Shown: positions 22,181 through 33,255 of the stretch, piece after piece | Layout of the letters: every line of letters begins with the position of its first letter | How positions within the stretch are numbered: the stretch's first letter is position 1 | NCBI GenBank assembly: GCA_027924585.1 | Contig: BSBM01000140.1 | Coordinates: 7,704,001-7,768,000, forward strand | DNA from: Larix kaempferi | Taxonomy: Eukaryota; Streptophyta; Pinopsida; Pinales; Pinaceae | Direction of reading: 5' to 3' | DNA: 64,000 bases | Made by a program: the position numbers and the translations under genes | Notes under the pieces: model-generated | Told to the model about the DNA's origin: nothing | What the model saw: only the letters and a program-made list of their open reading frames with translations | Database searches by the model: none

Positions 22181-23695
22181 TGGGCAGAAGCAGCTAGGAC
22201 AACTGTATTTGTGCAGAATAGAACACCTCACAAGATACTTGACAACAAGACATCAGAAGAAGTTTTCTCTGGTAAGAAACCTAAAGTTAGCCATCTCAGA
22301 ATATTTGGTTGTCCAGTATTTACACACATTCCAAAGGAAAAGAGGACAAAGCTAGATCCTTCAAGAAAGAAGGGCATCTTTGTGAGTTACAGTGAAAGAT
22401 CGAAGGCTTATAGAATATACTTTCTAGGGTTCAAGCATATTGACATCAGCTGGGATGTAACATTTGATGAAGACTCAGCATACATCAAATCGAGGAAGAC
22501 ACCTGTTGAAGACCATGAAGAACCAAAGGTAACCAGATTTCAAGACACCACTATGAAAGAAGCAATTCCAGAAGAAGATCATGAAATTGAAGATCCACAA
22601 GAACCTATAGATCCACCCCGTAAGAAGAACTCTCACAAGAGGAAACCTGCATGGGCTAGAGAGCTCATCCAAGATGCAGAAAGGTATGGCATTCTAGAAG
22701 AAGAACACAGAGAAAGGAAGAGGACTAGATCACATACCAGTCATGTTTCCTTTCTCTATCACATTATGAACAAAGAACCTTCCAGTTATGAAGAAGCAGC
22801 AGAAAAGAAAGAATGGAAGGATGCCATGATCAAGGAGTACCAGTCGATCATGAAGAATGATGTTTGGGATGTGGTCCCAAGACCCGAAGGGAAGTCTGTT
22901 TTGACTTCAAAGTGGATCTATAAGATCAATCATGTTGCAGATGGCAGCATAGAGAAATGCAAAGAGAGGTTTGTAGCTCGTGGCTTCTCCAAGAAAGAGG
23001 GAATAGACTATGAAGAGACTTTTGCACTTGTAGCTGGATACACTTCCATCAGAACAGTACTTGCTCTGGCTGCAGTGATGAAGTGGAAGATACACCAGAT
23101 GGATGTCAATACAGCTTTCTTGAATGGTGTAGTCGAAGAGGAAGTGTATGTGGAGCATCCACTCGGGTTTGAGACACATGACATGGAGTTATATGTGTGC
23201 AGATTGAAGAAAGCCTTTTATGGCTTGAAGCAAGCTCCTAGGACTTGGTATGGTAGGATAGGCAACTTTCTATCTAGTTTGGGCTTTACCAAGAGTAAAG
23301 CGGATTCCAACCTTTACTACAAGGTTGAGGAAGGAAATTCAATGATACTGCTATTGTATGTGAATGACCTGTTTGTTACAGGTGAGGATAGATTGATTGC
23401 TGATATAAATAGGAAGCTTTCTTTTGAGTTCAAGATGAAGGACTTGGGGATGATGCATTACTTTCTAGGCATGGAGGTGTGGCAGAGTGCAGATGGAATC
23501 TTCCTTGGACAAGGGAAGTATGCAATAGAGATCCTGAAGCGGTTCGGGATGATGGAATGCAAGGCCACGGCCAAACCTATGGCATCGAACCTGAAGCTTC
23601 TGTGTGATGCTTCATCTGATCCGGTTGATGTCACGGTGTATTGTCAGATGATTGGGTCCTTGATGTACTTGACGAACACGAGACCAGATATTTGA
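22172..23695 (+). pseudogene. Copia-B1 integrase C-terminus and reverse transcriptase
   Basis: A 507-codon open stretch beginning inside the integrase C-terminal part (LWAEAARTTVFVQNRTPHK, SHLRIFGCPVFTHIPKEKR) and an acidic linker. Reverse transcriptase follows: QMDVNTAFLNG, AFYGLKQAPRTWYG and the active site LLLYVNDLFVTG. The family's YVDD has become YVND here, while Copia-B2 keeps YVDD; loss of this Asp should abolish polymerase activity. It ends at a UGA after RPDI, as in the other two copia copies. Confidence 0.94.
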
Positions 23696-24319
23696 TTTGC
23701 GATGAACACATTGAGTCAGTTCCTGATGGATCCCAAAGGTGTTCACCTGGTTGCTGTAAAGCATATTCTGAGGTACCTGAAGGGTACAATTGATTGTGGG
23801 TTCAAGTATGATGCGAATCAAAAGTTTAACCTAGAGGGTTATGTTTATTCAGATTGGGAAGGAAGTGCTACAGATAGGAAAAGCACTTCTGGGTGCTGCT
23901 TTAGTAAGGGATCGGGTGTGATATCTTGGTTTAGTAGGAAGTAGTCTTGCATAGCACTGAGTACAACCAAAGTAGAGTATGTCACAGCTTGTTCGGCTAG
24001 TTGTGAGTAAGTATGGCTGAGGAAGCTACTGTCTGAATTATTTGATCTCCCGTTGGAAGCTATCTATATCTAATGTGACAACCAGAGTTATGTGAAGTTG
24101 TCAGAGAACTCGGTGTTCCATGATAGGTCGAAGTACATTGAGATCAAATATCACTATATCAGGGATATGGTACAGAGAGGAGCAGTGGAGCTCCTGTATG
24201 TTGCGACGGATGAGTAGGTTACAGATGTGTTGACGAAACCACTAGCTAGAGTGAATTTTGAGTACTTCAGAGAGAGGCTTGGTGTTCTTCAGATTGAAGA
24301 CACTTTGAGGAAGAAGTGA
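23696..24319 (+). pseudogene. Copia-B1 RNase H domain
   Basis: The frame resumes after the UGA with FAMNTLSQFLMDPKGVH, KHILRYLKGT and the catalytic VYSDWEGSATDRKST. A TAG at about 23943 follows the WFSRK block, as in Copia-B2. Later RNase H motifs are recognisable but carry further stops. The end is near the TGA at 24317-24319. Confidence 0.88.
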
Positions 24320-24454
24320 TGGGACACATTTGTAGGAGCCATTCCAAGCATGGTGATAGGAGGATCCTTCCATGGCTATGGATGTAAGCATTGTGTGATG
24401 AGCATCAAGACGATGCTCCAGTTCCTGCTTTGTATATGCATCAGTTGAATGTTT

Positions 24455-24712
24455 TGTATGATCAGTTTAATCATGTATTATGATATGGATCAGGATGATG
24501 CAGTGACGATGATCAAGATGATCATGTGTGATGAGTATCAGGATGATACTCTAGATGATATGCATCAGGACGATGCAGTGACGATGATCAGGATGATCAT
24601 GTGTGATGAGTATCAGGATGATACTCTGGATGATATGCATCGGGACGATGCTATGATGATGATTAGGATGATCATGTGATGATGTACATCAACATGATGT
24701 ATAGTGAGTATC
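24455..24712. repeat. 75-bp ATGATC-rich tandem repeat
   Basis: GATCATGTGTGATGAGTATC recurs at about 24519 and 24594, with a partial third unit ending near 24680. The units are rich in GATGAT and GATCAGGATGATC. This is the 3' untranslated region of Copia-B1; the reverse complement is at 58330-58600. Confidence 0.87.
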
Positions 24713-24749
24713 AGGTTGATACTCTGTGGCAGTGGACAGGTTGTGCAGA

Positions 24750-25305
24750 TGAGCATGTAAATTGACCTGGGAGATCTTGCCGGTCATGCTTTGGCACATA
24801 AAGGATCCTAGGATACTCTTTCAAGGTTTTTCTCTGGGTGGACATGTAATATTTCCCTAGGAGATCTTGCCAATCGTGTTGCGGCACATAAAGGATCCTG
24901 GGATACTCTTTTGAGGTTTTTTCCTATGGAATATAATATTGCCCTGGGAGATCCGATAGGTTGAGCTGTGTGGTCGTAATCAGTCCTGGGATGCTCTTTC
25001 AAGGTTTTTCCATGACCACATGTAATATTTCCCTTGGAGATCTTGCCAGTCATGCTTCAGCACATAAAGGATCTTGGGATACTCTTTCGAGGTTTTGTGG
25101 TGACCACATGTAATATTGCCTTGGGAGATCTTGTCGGTCGTGCTTCGGCACATAAAGGATCCCGGGATACTCTGTCAAGGTTTTGTGGCAGGGGTCACAT
25201 GTAAGTTGACCTGGGAGATCTTTCTGGTCGTGATTCGGCACATAAAGGATCTTGGGATACTCTTTCGATGCATTGTGATGCACATAATAAGTCCTGAGGA
25301 TTCCA
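24750..25305. repeat. 88-90-bp tandem repeat, about six to seven units
   Basis: CACATAAAGGATCC or a close variant recurs at 24795, 24885, 25061, 25149 and 25239, with degenerate units between, giving an 88-90-bp period. Each unit also has GGGAGATCTTGCCGGTC and GGGATACTCTTTCGAGGTTT. It lies before the polypurine tract of Copia-B1. Confidence 0.9.
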
Positions 25306-25545
25306 CAGTATGGCTAGTGTTGATGAAGACTTGCAGGAGGTGGGCCTACATCCAGCATGAAAAAGTGTTGTCTCTGTAAAAATTCCTATGATGAGGAGAA
25401 TTCAGAGATAGCCCAGTGATCGATATGTCGAGTACATCAGCACTGATGATGATGATGCTCCGTGATCCAGGGATGATGATCCAGCTCTAGAATTGATGAC
25501 GTGTACCAATATGTATTGATGGCCTGTGCTCAGAATACCTTCATA
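25306..25545. other. Copia-B1 3' untranslated remainder
   Basis: Non-coding sequence between the tandem array and the polypurine tract, with a short GATGATGATG stretch near 25447. I see nothing else. Confidence 0.55.
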
Positions 25546-25557
25546 GTTAAGAGGGAG
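25546..25557 (+). other. Copia-B1 polypurine tract
   Basis: GTTAAGAGGGAG directly precedes the TGTTGATG start of the 3' LTR. Confidence 0.88.
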
Positions 25558-26158
25558 TGTTGATGTATTTGCAACTTCATAAGATATTCATTTGTATATT
25601 ACATTTGTAATTTATTGTATATCCCACAGAGATGTCTTGTTCCTCTGATTGGAAGTGTCATCATTTGTACTTGCAAGTGTTGCAAGTTACATTGTAAGTG
25701 TCGTCATTTGTATTGATGGGTTATTAGACCATCAGTGTGGGGTCGGCCCTAGTTAGGTCACGTGGTTGGGTTATTAGGATTCATTAGGAAGTCGGCCCCA
25801 GTGATTTATTGGCAGGTCAAGTCAGTGTATAAATAGAGGGTGTGCCTCTCTCATTCTATTCATTCACTCACTTCTCAAGCTCGCATAGCTAAGTGAGAAA
25901 GTGGCGCACATGTGGAGGAGGAGGAGTATCTGCTAGAGACATCTTATTGGGTTTGCTCCTTCTGATCTTGTATTGGGGCTTATTCTATCTCTGAGGAAGT
26001 TGCGGGGTTTTTCACCTTCGTGGTTTTCCTCGATGAAAATCTGTGTCTCTTGTGTGCTTGTTATTGTGTGTATGATTGATATGTTGTAGATATGTTGTAC
26101 ATGTTATTCTCTTAGAGATCCTTAATGATAATGGAATGAAATTATCGAAAAATTAACA
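25558..26158 (+). repeat. Copia-B1 3' LTR
   Basis: A 601-bp LTR running from TGTTGATG to TTAACA. It has a TATA-like TATAAATAGAGG at 25828-25839. Confidence 0.95.
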
Positions 26159-26745
26159 AGCCACTAACTAAAGAGTTCCACATTTACCACCAGAGAAGTA
26201 CGCCATATCATCTACAGGAAAATGGAACTGTTAAAACATTCAATAAGGTACTGGAGAATGTGCTCACTAAGGTATGCAATGTCAATACAGATAATTGGGA
26301 TCTGTGCATTTCAGCTGTCTTATGACCATATAGGACTACTTGCAAGAATTTGATTGGCCATACACCTTTTAGGTTGGGCTATGGATAGGAAGCAGTGATT
26401 CCTATGGAGTACATTGTACCCATCTTGAGAATAGTTGCATTTACAGGCATGGAAGATCGAGAGGCACTAGAAGAAATGCTTCTACACTTGGTTGGGTTGG
26501 AGGAAGATCGCTTCATCGCAAGATTTCACCAGAAAGTGCAGAAAGAGAAAGAAAAAAAATGGCATGATTGCCATATCAAAAAAAAGTCCTTTCAAGTAGG
26601 TCATCTAGTCCTCCTGTATGATAGAAAGTTTAAGAAATTTCCTGGAAAGTTTAAAATGCATTGGCTTGGCCCATATACTGTTTTGCATGTTACTAAGGGA
26701 AAAGATTGGAAGAGTCTGTACAAAGTTTTGATCAGTCGGTGAAGT
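26159..26745 (+). pseudogene. Gypsy-C1 integrase C-terminal part
   Basis: Integrase inserts the DNA copy into the genome. In one frame from 26161 the sequence shows the Glu region ([20 protein letters not shown]), then RTTCKNLIGHTPFRLGYG, typical of gypsy integrases. A TGA near 26324 and a TAG near 26385 break it; the TAG is shared with Gypsy-C2. From 26395 there are 115 open codons with the C-terminal KMHWLGPYTVLHV block. The catalytic core's earlier part is present only at 63908-64000 in the other arm. Confidence 0.88.
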
Positions 26746-27529
26746 TCGAAGAAAGAGGTACATGTACCGTGCAACACTTGTCAAGAAGTGAAGCTGCGCG
26801 GATAAAAAAAAAAAGAGAGAGAGAGAAAAAGAATAGAAGAACCGCGGCATTGCGAAATTCAAAATGCAACCTCGAAGATCAAATGGAACAGAAAAAAGGC
26901 AAAGTTCAAAAACAAGAAATCAAGCAACGCGAAGTAACTGCACCGGGAGTAGTGACAACCTGCCGCGCAGTTTAATGCAACACTCCAAAAAACTAGCCAT
27001 TAGAACGTCGGTCGAAAATTTAGCCGTTATACAGTGATATTTTCAACAACCGCTTGAGCATTTAACGCAGAAATAACCTTTTTGAAGGAGTTAATGGAGG
27101 AAATGACCGAGATCTTCGCCATATTTGGCAAAAGACCATAACATTTAATGCTGTTGTATTTGGACTCGCGAGCATTACCCAGACTCTAGAATTTTCTTGC
27201 GAGCCAAACTTTGAAATTGTTTACAGTAAGTGATCAATAATCCTGTAACTCTGTCAAGAACATCCAGTGAATGTTTGAAAAGTCCTCTATTGAGCAAGAG
27301 TTCACCGTCAAGGAGGATGTGAGGGTGTTTAACTACGGAGGGATCGAAGGGTTGATGAGAACTCTCACCAAGAAGGTTATTATAGAGGAAGGTCAGGGTT
27401 CCTGAAGATCGCCATGACACTCTAAAGTGATGCAAGATAAGGGGAAAAGAACCAGCGGTATTGAAGATGAAGAAAAAGGTGATGAGCTCCACAACGGCAT
27501 AAGTTCTGCTGGGTGACAAAGAAATTCCC
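26746..27529 (+). other. Gypsy-C1 spacer between pol and the extra ORF
   Basis: This region holds a purine-rich stretch near 26808-26835 and degenerate sequence. I find no conserved frame shared with the right copy until about 27440-27530, where the extra ORF begins. Short antisense frames are shadows. Confidence 0.5.
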
Positions 27530-30172
27530 TTGAAGTTGACCCCTCAGTATATCTCACCGCGTGCAGAAGATGCACTGTGCATTAAACTATTAAAGAATGC
27601 GAAGTATGAGATTCCACTTCCACCTATCTTGAAGCATGTCAAGCTGGAAGGAAATCTATTGGGGAAAATTACAGAGTGTAAGTTCGAAGACTTAGACCTA
27701 CTTCAGATGTAGAAGGACCCAGCTGAACCAAAGTACCAAAAATTTCAGCCAAATCAGTGTATGTGTTGGAGGAAGGATGTTAAAGGAAATTTTGTGTTGG
27801 TCATGCAGAACTGGTTATCCAAAGTAGTCGAATTGGGATTGCGCAACCTATTAAGGCTCCCGCACTTCGATAGAATACCAGAACTGAATGTGGTGGTGTG
27901 CACTCTTATGTCGTGCACTCACCAAGGCTATCTATGGTTGGATCGGAACATCGATTTGAAAATCGACCTGATCCATCGCATCATGGGGTTAAGCAAGCGA
28001 GGCAAGGACCCCAAGCAATTCTCTCAAGGAAAGAACACGGATAATGAGGTCATAACAAAGTTGAAGAAAATGTAGGCTGTCATCAAAGGAAAGAGAGGCT
28101 TCATCACGAACGACATAGGCGATGATGATACGTGGTTTGTAACAAAACTTATAGTAAGGAAGATTCTGCGAAAAGCAAGACCGAACGAAGTACCCACGGG
28201 TGCAGTGCTCCTTGGGGAAAAGGCCGCAATGAGAGGAAGATTTAACTGGTGTCAGTACGTGTTAAATGAGTTTCTAGAAGAATTGAGCGATATGCAGACA
28301 CATGGAAGCAACTTCCACTATACCTGGTTGATATTCTTGATTGCATTTGTAGGGTGGAAGGACCCAAAATATTATATTGGCCTAGTTATTGACAGCAATG
28401 ACTGTAGAGGAGCTATTTATGCAAACCTTTGGGTAAATTTGGCGCAAGAACAAGAGCGCGTGTCAACTGAAGTATTCTACACCTACTACGAGCAGCTGTG
28501 CGATGTCATTATTCGCACACCGTGGATACCAAAGGAGGTAACAGTTAAATATATTCGCACCATCAATTTTTTCGCTGACATTCATTCTATCTGCATTTCA
28601 GCAAAGGCACAGAAGAAGAACACAGAATGGTTCCAAGCAATCTATCACATTAACGAAGAAGATATCGATGGCATTATGAAGGAATGGATACCTGAATATA
28701 AATTTGAAGGACCTGTGGAGATTGACAGTCACTCCGGAGAGAGTAACCCAATTCCAACACCTATTGTTGAAGAGTCATCGTCGAGAAAAGGAAAGGAACC
28801 TAGGAGTTCTACGCAGGAGAAGCCCTAGAAAAAGAAGTAGAAAGCTGTTAAGACCCAATCAGAATCAAAACTCCACGATGACGCTTTTGAGATGATCGCA
28901 TCCACGGTCACCGCGCAGATGGAAGACCTGCTGGTCATAAAAGATAAAAAGGATGAGGTGATCCAGGCAAGTTTACAGAAGAATCTTACCACGCTACAAG
29001 GCCTAAAAAAGAATTTTGAGAAAGTCTAGTGCAACTTGCCCTTAATACGAGACTCAGAATCGGAATGGAGGTCAGGGGACACTTCGTAACCCAACAAAAT
29101 GCCTCTAGCCCTGACCTTGCCACCAAAGCCATGCATAGTCCAACTTGACCTGCTAAGCATAAGGTTACCGCACAAACAGTGAGCTTCGGGTGTAGAGGAC
29201 ATCAAGCATGTGGACGTCGACATTGCGATGTTTCCACTAGAGGGCCTGCACAATCTGTTCTTGCAGGTTTTTGAAGAGATCCATGATCGAAGTGTGGTCG
29301 CTCTGACCCAACATCATCAGTTGCAGGAAAATTTTAAGAAGCTGCAGGAAGCAAGTTTAAAGAAAACCATGGAACTCCAAGATGAGCAGGACTGATGAAG
29401 GAGAATAGAGCATACTATCACTTCGGTAGTTGTGGATATACTAGAATGTGACGAGCAACCAGAGCTCGTGGATACTATCCTTAAGATCGGCTCTGTAGTC
29501 AGTGATCTTAAGATAGGAATGAAAGACATGGAGGCTAGTTATCAAGCAAAGATTACAGCCTTGGAAGCTCAAAATCAGCCGAAGACACCACCAAACTAGG
29601 TAAAGCTAAAAGCAAAGGAAGTGAAAGCCATAGCAGAGAGTATAGCCAGTGAAGTGGCTAAGTGACAAACTTTGTTGTACGAGGTGACGAGAACCTTTAC
29701 TGCGCTGGAAGAGGAACCTGTGCTCCTAGAAGTCAAGAACAGTGTGAAGGAAAAATAGGTCGCGTTAGAAGCCCTGAACGCGGAGGTGAAGGCCTTGCAG
29801 CCAAGAGATAGACTAAAAATATATCCAGAAGTTAGAGAATTGAAAAGAACACTTCAAGTGTTGCGAGACAGGGAGGCTGAAGTTGGAGACAAGTTGCAGC
29901 CCCTGCAAGAGGAAGCCCATGAACTAATAGAGAAGATTGGGCAAAAGTTGAGGGAGCTCCGCGAAGGACAAGAATCAATGCAAGAGCAAGTTGAGGATGA
30001 TATAACACCTGATGTGTTGGAAACCATCAGGCATATTGAGTAGGACACTAAGGAAACGGTTGCAAAGCTGAGTGCAACCTATCAAGAGTTCGCTGCTAAG
30101 CCAGCTCTGCGAGAGGAAGAGGAACTTTTGGAACCAAAAGATGAAAGTGGCTCGGGGATGAGCCACATGTAA
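27530..30172 (+). pseudogene. Gypsy-C1 additional ORF downstream of pol
   Basis: Function is unknown. Although broken by about a dozen stops, the whole 2.64 kb stays in a single frame, and the right copy (45557-48268) is in one frame too. The N-terminal half is globular (KLTPQYIS, WLSKVVELGLRNLLRLPHFD, MSCTHQGYLWLDRN, RGRFNWCQYVLNEFLEEL, NFHYTWLIFLIAFVGWKDPK). After a Ser/Pro/Lys linker the C-terminal half is charged and coiled-coil-like (ELKRTLQVLRDREAEVGDKL, KLRELREGQESMQEQVEDD). It ends at TAA 30170-30172, inside the conserved hairpin region. Its place between integrase and 3' LTR is where Athila-type elements carry an env-like or accessory ORF. I see no clear signal peptide or transmembrane segment, so an envelope role is not supported. 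Most stops are TAG or TGA. Confidence 0.75.
30147..30166 (+). other. Hairpin at the end of the Gypsy-C1 extra ORF
   Basis: GTGGCTCG, loop GGGA, TGAGCCAC: an 8-bp stem with one G-U pair in RNA. It overlaps the last sense codons, three bases before the TAA and just upstream of the polypurine tract. The same structure is at 45563-45582 and 52518-52537. Confidence 0.85.
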
Positions 30173-30184
30173 GTGTTAGGGGCC
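30173..30184 (+). other. Gypsy-C1 polypurine tract
   Basis: GTGTTAGGGGCC directly precedes the LTR start at 30185. The same sequence precedes the Gypsy-D 3' LTR. Confidence 0.7.
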
Positions 30185-31740
30185 TATTGTGCTTAGCCCA
30201 AGTAATGAATTTTTGGCAAAGATAGTTTTGGGAGCTGTGAAGTTGAGTGCAGTGCAGCATCGGCAGAGAAGGAAATCCAGCACCGCGAAGATACAGCGTT
30301 GCGAAGTACAACATTGTGGAGAAGTAGCGTTGCGAAGAGCCCGATCTATGGAGATCCGAAAAAGGCAAAGTGTTGGAAGGAAAACGGTATATATTCCGGT
30401 AAGACCATTGGTGGTCTATTTTTGGTTAAGATACTCCATGATTACCAAGTAGGTGGGTAAGGAGTAATGCAGAAGGAAAGCAATCGGTTGCACAAGCAAG
30501 GGAGCACTACATGAACTGACCGCATGAAGCCGTTAGAGAAGGAATGACTGGGTGAAAGTGACCTGTCGACATGCGCACAGTAGGGGGACTGAGAGAAACG
30601 TGATCACGCACAGAGGATGGCCACAACGGAGGAGTTTCTATAAGAGCCTAACAGTCCGATAGGGGAAAACAACGATAGTTTTGGGAAACCTTAGGGTTCT
30701 TTCCTATGCATTGTGAAGACATGACCTATGGGCATGATCTATAAAAGGGCACATTTTGTAAAGGGAAAGGGTTGAATCTTCTGAGCAGGAATTGTAATCT
30801 TTGTTGAACATTGATCTCTATTGAGAGAATATTGTAAAGGTTGTGCAAGCTGTGTGCACAGAGACCTATTGAGAGAGAAGAGAGTCTGCAGCTGAGTACA
30901 CAGACTGGAACTATTGCACCCTTCCCAAGATAATGTAACAACAGTTCATGTGGACGTAGCTCCCATCCTGGGGGTGAACCACGTTAAATTCTGTGTTGTG
31001 TGATTGTTTATGTGTTTGCATTTGTTTATTTGCTTATAATGAATGCTTGAGATCTTGCTTATCAGTTTATGCGTTCTAATTTTATATGTATTCACCATAA
31101 AGAATGAAGAAGGGAATAATATGTTAAGTATCACATGTGTGGATGAATGTTAGATGCATGAGTATTTCTAAGTCTGTCAATGCATAAGTCAGTTGGATAA
31201 TCACTTAAGTAGGTATAGTTCGGGCAGTGCGACTCCCTCGAGCTCAGAACCAGAAGTGTGTAGTATATTGTGTTTTGTCATATTGCATAAGTCATAAGAT
31301 AAATAACCTAAGGCAATTGATGAATGGATGGAAGAAATTAAGTAAAGTCATTGAAATTGGTTAAGTCTAGAGGGGAAGCACAGTTGTCAGTTGTGATGTC
31401 CTGTTGGTTAAGTCCGAACCGCGCAGTCCTTGGATGTGCCAGTTCTTCAAGCGTCCTAGCTTGTAGTAGTATTAACCGCGAAGAAGGTGAACTTCATGAA
31501 GTTCTCAGTCTGCAACGCGAGTCTCGTAGTGCACTATTCGCCAGATCTGTTTAAGCACTCATCACCTGGTTGTGGAAACCTGATTCCGCAACCTCCCAAT
31601 TACTTCTCCTCGGGTGAGACCTCAGTCTGTTCATAGATTGTTGCCGAAAGGACCGGTGAAAAGGGGTTTTGTTGGTTCCTTGAACTACGAAGAACCTGGG
31701 TCTACATTGGAAACCTCTAGAATAGTTGTTTAAGCCAACG
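30185..31740 (+). repeat. Gypsy-C1 3' LTR
   Basis: 1,556 bp, the same length as 43989-45544. It starts TATTG and ends AAGCCAACG (AAGCCAACA in the other copy). A TATA box TATAAAAG is at 30740-30747. The last 130 bp resemble the end of the Gypsy-D LTR (GGTGAGACCTC, CAAGGGGTTTTGTTG-like, ACCTGGGTCT). Confidence 0.88.
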
Positions 31741-32193
31741 TCCCTTATCCCTTCTCTTCCTGCAAGAAGGTTTTCAAACGTTAGTCTCAGTGATTGAAAG
31801 TTTAACGAAGAAAACATGGTTTAAAGAGAGTAAAATGCTGAGTTATTTTCTTTCTTTCCTCACTTGGTTAAAGGCATCTTGAGATTGATAGGTCACTGTG
31901 TCCAAGTCATAGTGACAAACGAGCTTTTGCTTGGAGGCCATTAGAATAGTGAAGACCTCTCTTACACCTTGGAAAGAAACCAGGTAGAATGCCATTAACC
32001 TCAGGCAAGTTTTTACATAATAAAACTCATAAAATCACCATTAACAGAGCAGGGCCTCAACTCCCATTATATACAGAACAAATAACCAAAAAACTGAAGG
32101 GTTCAGACAAAAACACCAATACATTAAACCCTATCAAAAATCTTGTAATATTACTGCACATGTGGACATTCGGGATTATTCTGGAGCGAGCCT
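31741..32193. other. Flanking DNA beyond the Gypsy-C1 LTR
   Basis: Repeated in inverted orientation beyond the Gypsy-C2 LTR (about 43530-43988). I see no recognisable gene; short frames around 31989-32222 are conserved between the arms only as part of the duplication. Confidence 0.6.
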
Positions 32194-32492
32194 TAAAGGT
32201 CTGGCTTTCAACTCATAGCTAGAGCAGCTCTTAATTCGCAAATCAACCACATCACAACTATCAACTAATTAACTCATGGAAAAATAATTAACATAACTTT
32301 ATTTGTATGGATTTCAAAACAATGCACGGCTATGGTGTAAACCCCATAGTTAAATGTTTAAAATTTTAATCGAAACTTTCAACCTTGTCATATGTAAGCC
32401 TTGCGCTTAGGGACTAAGGTTAAGCCTTGATTCCTCTAATAAACTTTATTACATAAAATTATTTGATCAAGACTATACCCATGGTCTCCCAT

Positions 32493-32675
32493 TTATTTCC
32501 TTTTACATATAAAATAATAATACCTATTAGTTAAGGCGAGAGTTGAAGGCCAAGACTTAGCCTTAGGGCTAAGAAAGCCTTTAGTAAATCTATAGCAAGA
32601 TAGACGTAGAAAGGGAGACAAAAACATCACCTTCAAGTATGTCGGTAGCTTGTTGCTAACCTTGTAAACATCCAT
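32493..32675 (-). other. Small frame of unknown nature, copy 1
   Basis: A 60-codon frame beginning MDVYKVSNKLPTYLK and ending YYFICKRK. Near-identical copies are at 33772-33954 and, in the other arm, 43045-43236. An AG just upstream of the ATG could be a splice acceptor. I do not recognise it. Its conservation is explained by recent duplication, so coding is unproven. Confidence 0.3.
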
Positions 32676-32824
32676 AGTAGGTGCAACCTAACGAAAAATG
32701 ATTTTAAATTTTGTGTAAGGGACTATGCAAAGTAACAACAATTTATGCCGCAGTAATTATTACATGCTAGAAACATAACGATGTTTTTATATCGTTGTAT
32801 GTATATTAAAAAAAATTATTATGG

Positions 32825-33255
32825 ATTTTTGAGGTTCATGACAATTTCGATCCGGAATGACTGCTTTTCTATTTCTAATGATTGCCCATTTTCCTTGTTT
32901 CCTAGCTTCTTTAATCTTTTGAACTTCTTTTCTTAGTTTGACTTGGTCTTCTGGGATGAGGTCTTCCTTTATGAATATTCCTGATCCCTTTAGACATGAA
33001 ATTTTACTATGTATCCCAATTTTATGGTCCTTCGAGTGGATCTTAACCCTGGTTAGTCTATTTTTATTTTCAATTAGTTTTCCTGAATCGCTTTGCTTCT
33101 ATGAGACAAGTTGTTTCGAATTGTAACATGTTATGTAGTTCTTCCTTGACTACGAATAACTTGTTCCCTTCTTCTTCTTCTTTTAAACCAAAAATCATGA
33201 GGTTCAATTCTCTTTTTTATGCTCATGTTCTAATGATAATATCTTATTCACCTCC
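32825..33255 (-). pseudogene. LINE ORF1-like fragment, copy 1
   Basis: The minus-strand translation, with frame breaks, shows NLMIFGLKEEEEE, VVKEELHNML, RVKIHSKDHKIG, CLKGSGIF and EDLIPEDQV followed by a run rich in Lys, Glu and Arg and KQGKWAIIRNRKAVI. The order FGL, KxL, LKGxGIFIxEDL and EARKQGK resembles the RRM and C-terminal domains of ORF1 proteins of L1-like retrotransposons, which bind the element's RNA. It is short and broken. The family call is by resemblance only. Confidence 0.45.

Larger units (their letters stand above)
19473..26158 (+). mobile_element. Copia-B1: Ty1/copia element, 5' truncated
   Basis: A plus-strand copia element with gag, protease, integrase, reverse transcriptase and RNase H, an initiator tRNA-Met primer-binding site, and a polypurine tract. 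The 5' LTR keeps only its last 294 bp, against a full 601-bp 3' LTR. It sits in the integrase region of Gypsy-C; the five bases after the 3' LTR read AGCCA, against AGGCA in the duplicate copy. It shares stops and a deletion with Copia-B2. Confidence 0.95.
26159..31740 (+). mobile_element. Gypsy-C1: 3' half of a Ty3/gypsy element
   Basis: The remnant contains the integrase C-terminal half, an extra long frame of about 880 codons, a hairpin at the stop codon, a polypurine tract and a 3' LTR. The 5' part is cut off at the Copia-B1 insertion. The order of pol followed by an additional downstream ORF resembles Athila/Tat-like plant gypsy elements; the lineage is inferred. Confidence 0.88.

Noticed and set aside
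27175-27575. Antisense frames at 27175-27575 and 48154-48554 conserved between arms
   Set aside because: They lie in the 5' region of the extra ORF on the opposite strand; their conservation comes from the duplication.
30096-30452. Frames at the start of the Gypsy-C LTR (also 45322-45633)
   Set aside because: They cross the ORF end, hairpin and LTR border, and so are not a plausible gene.
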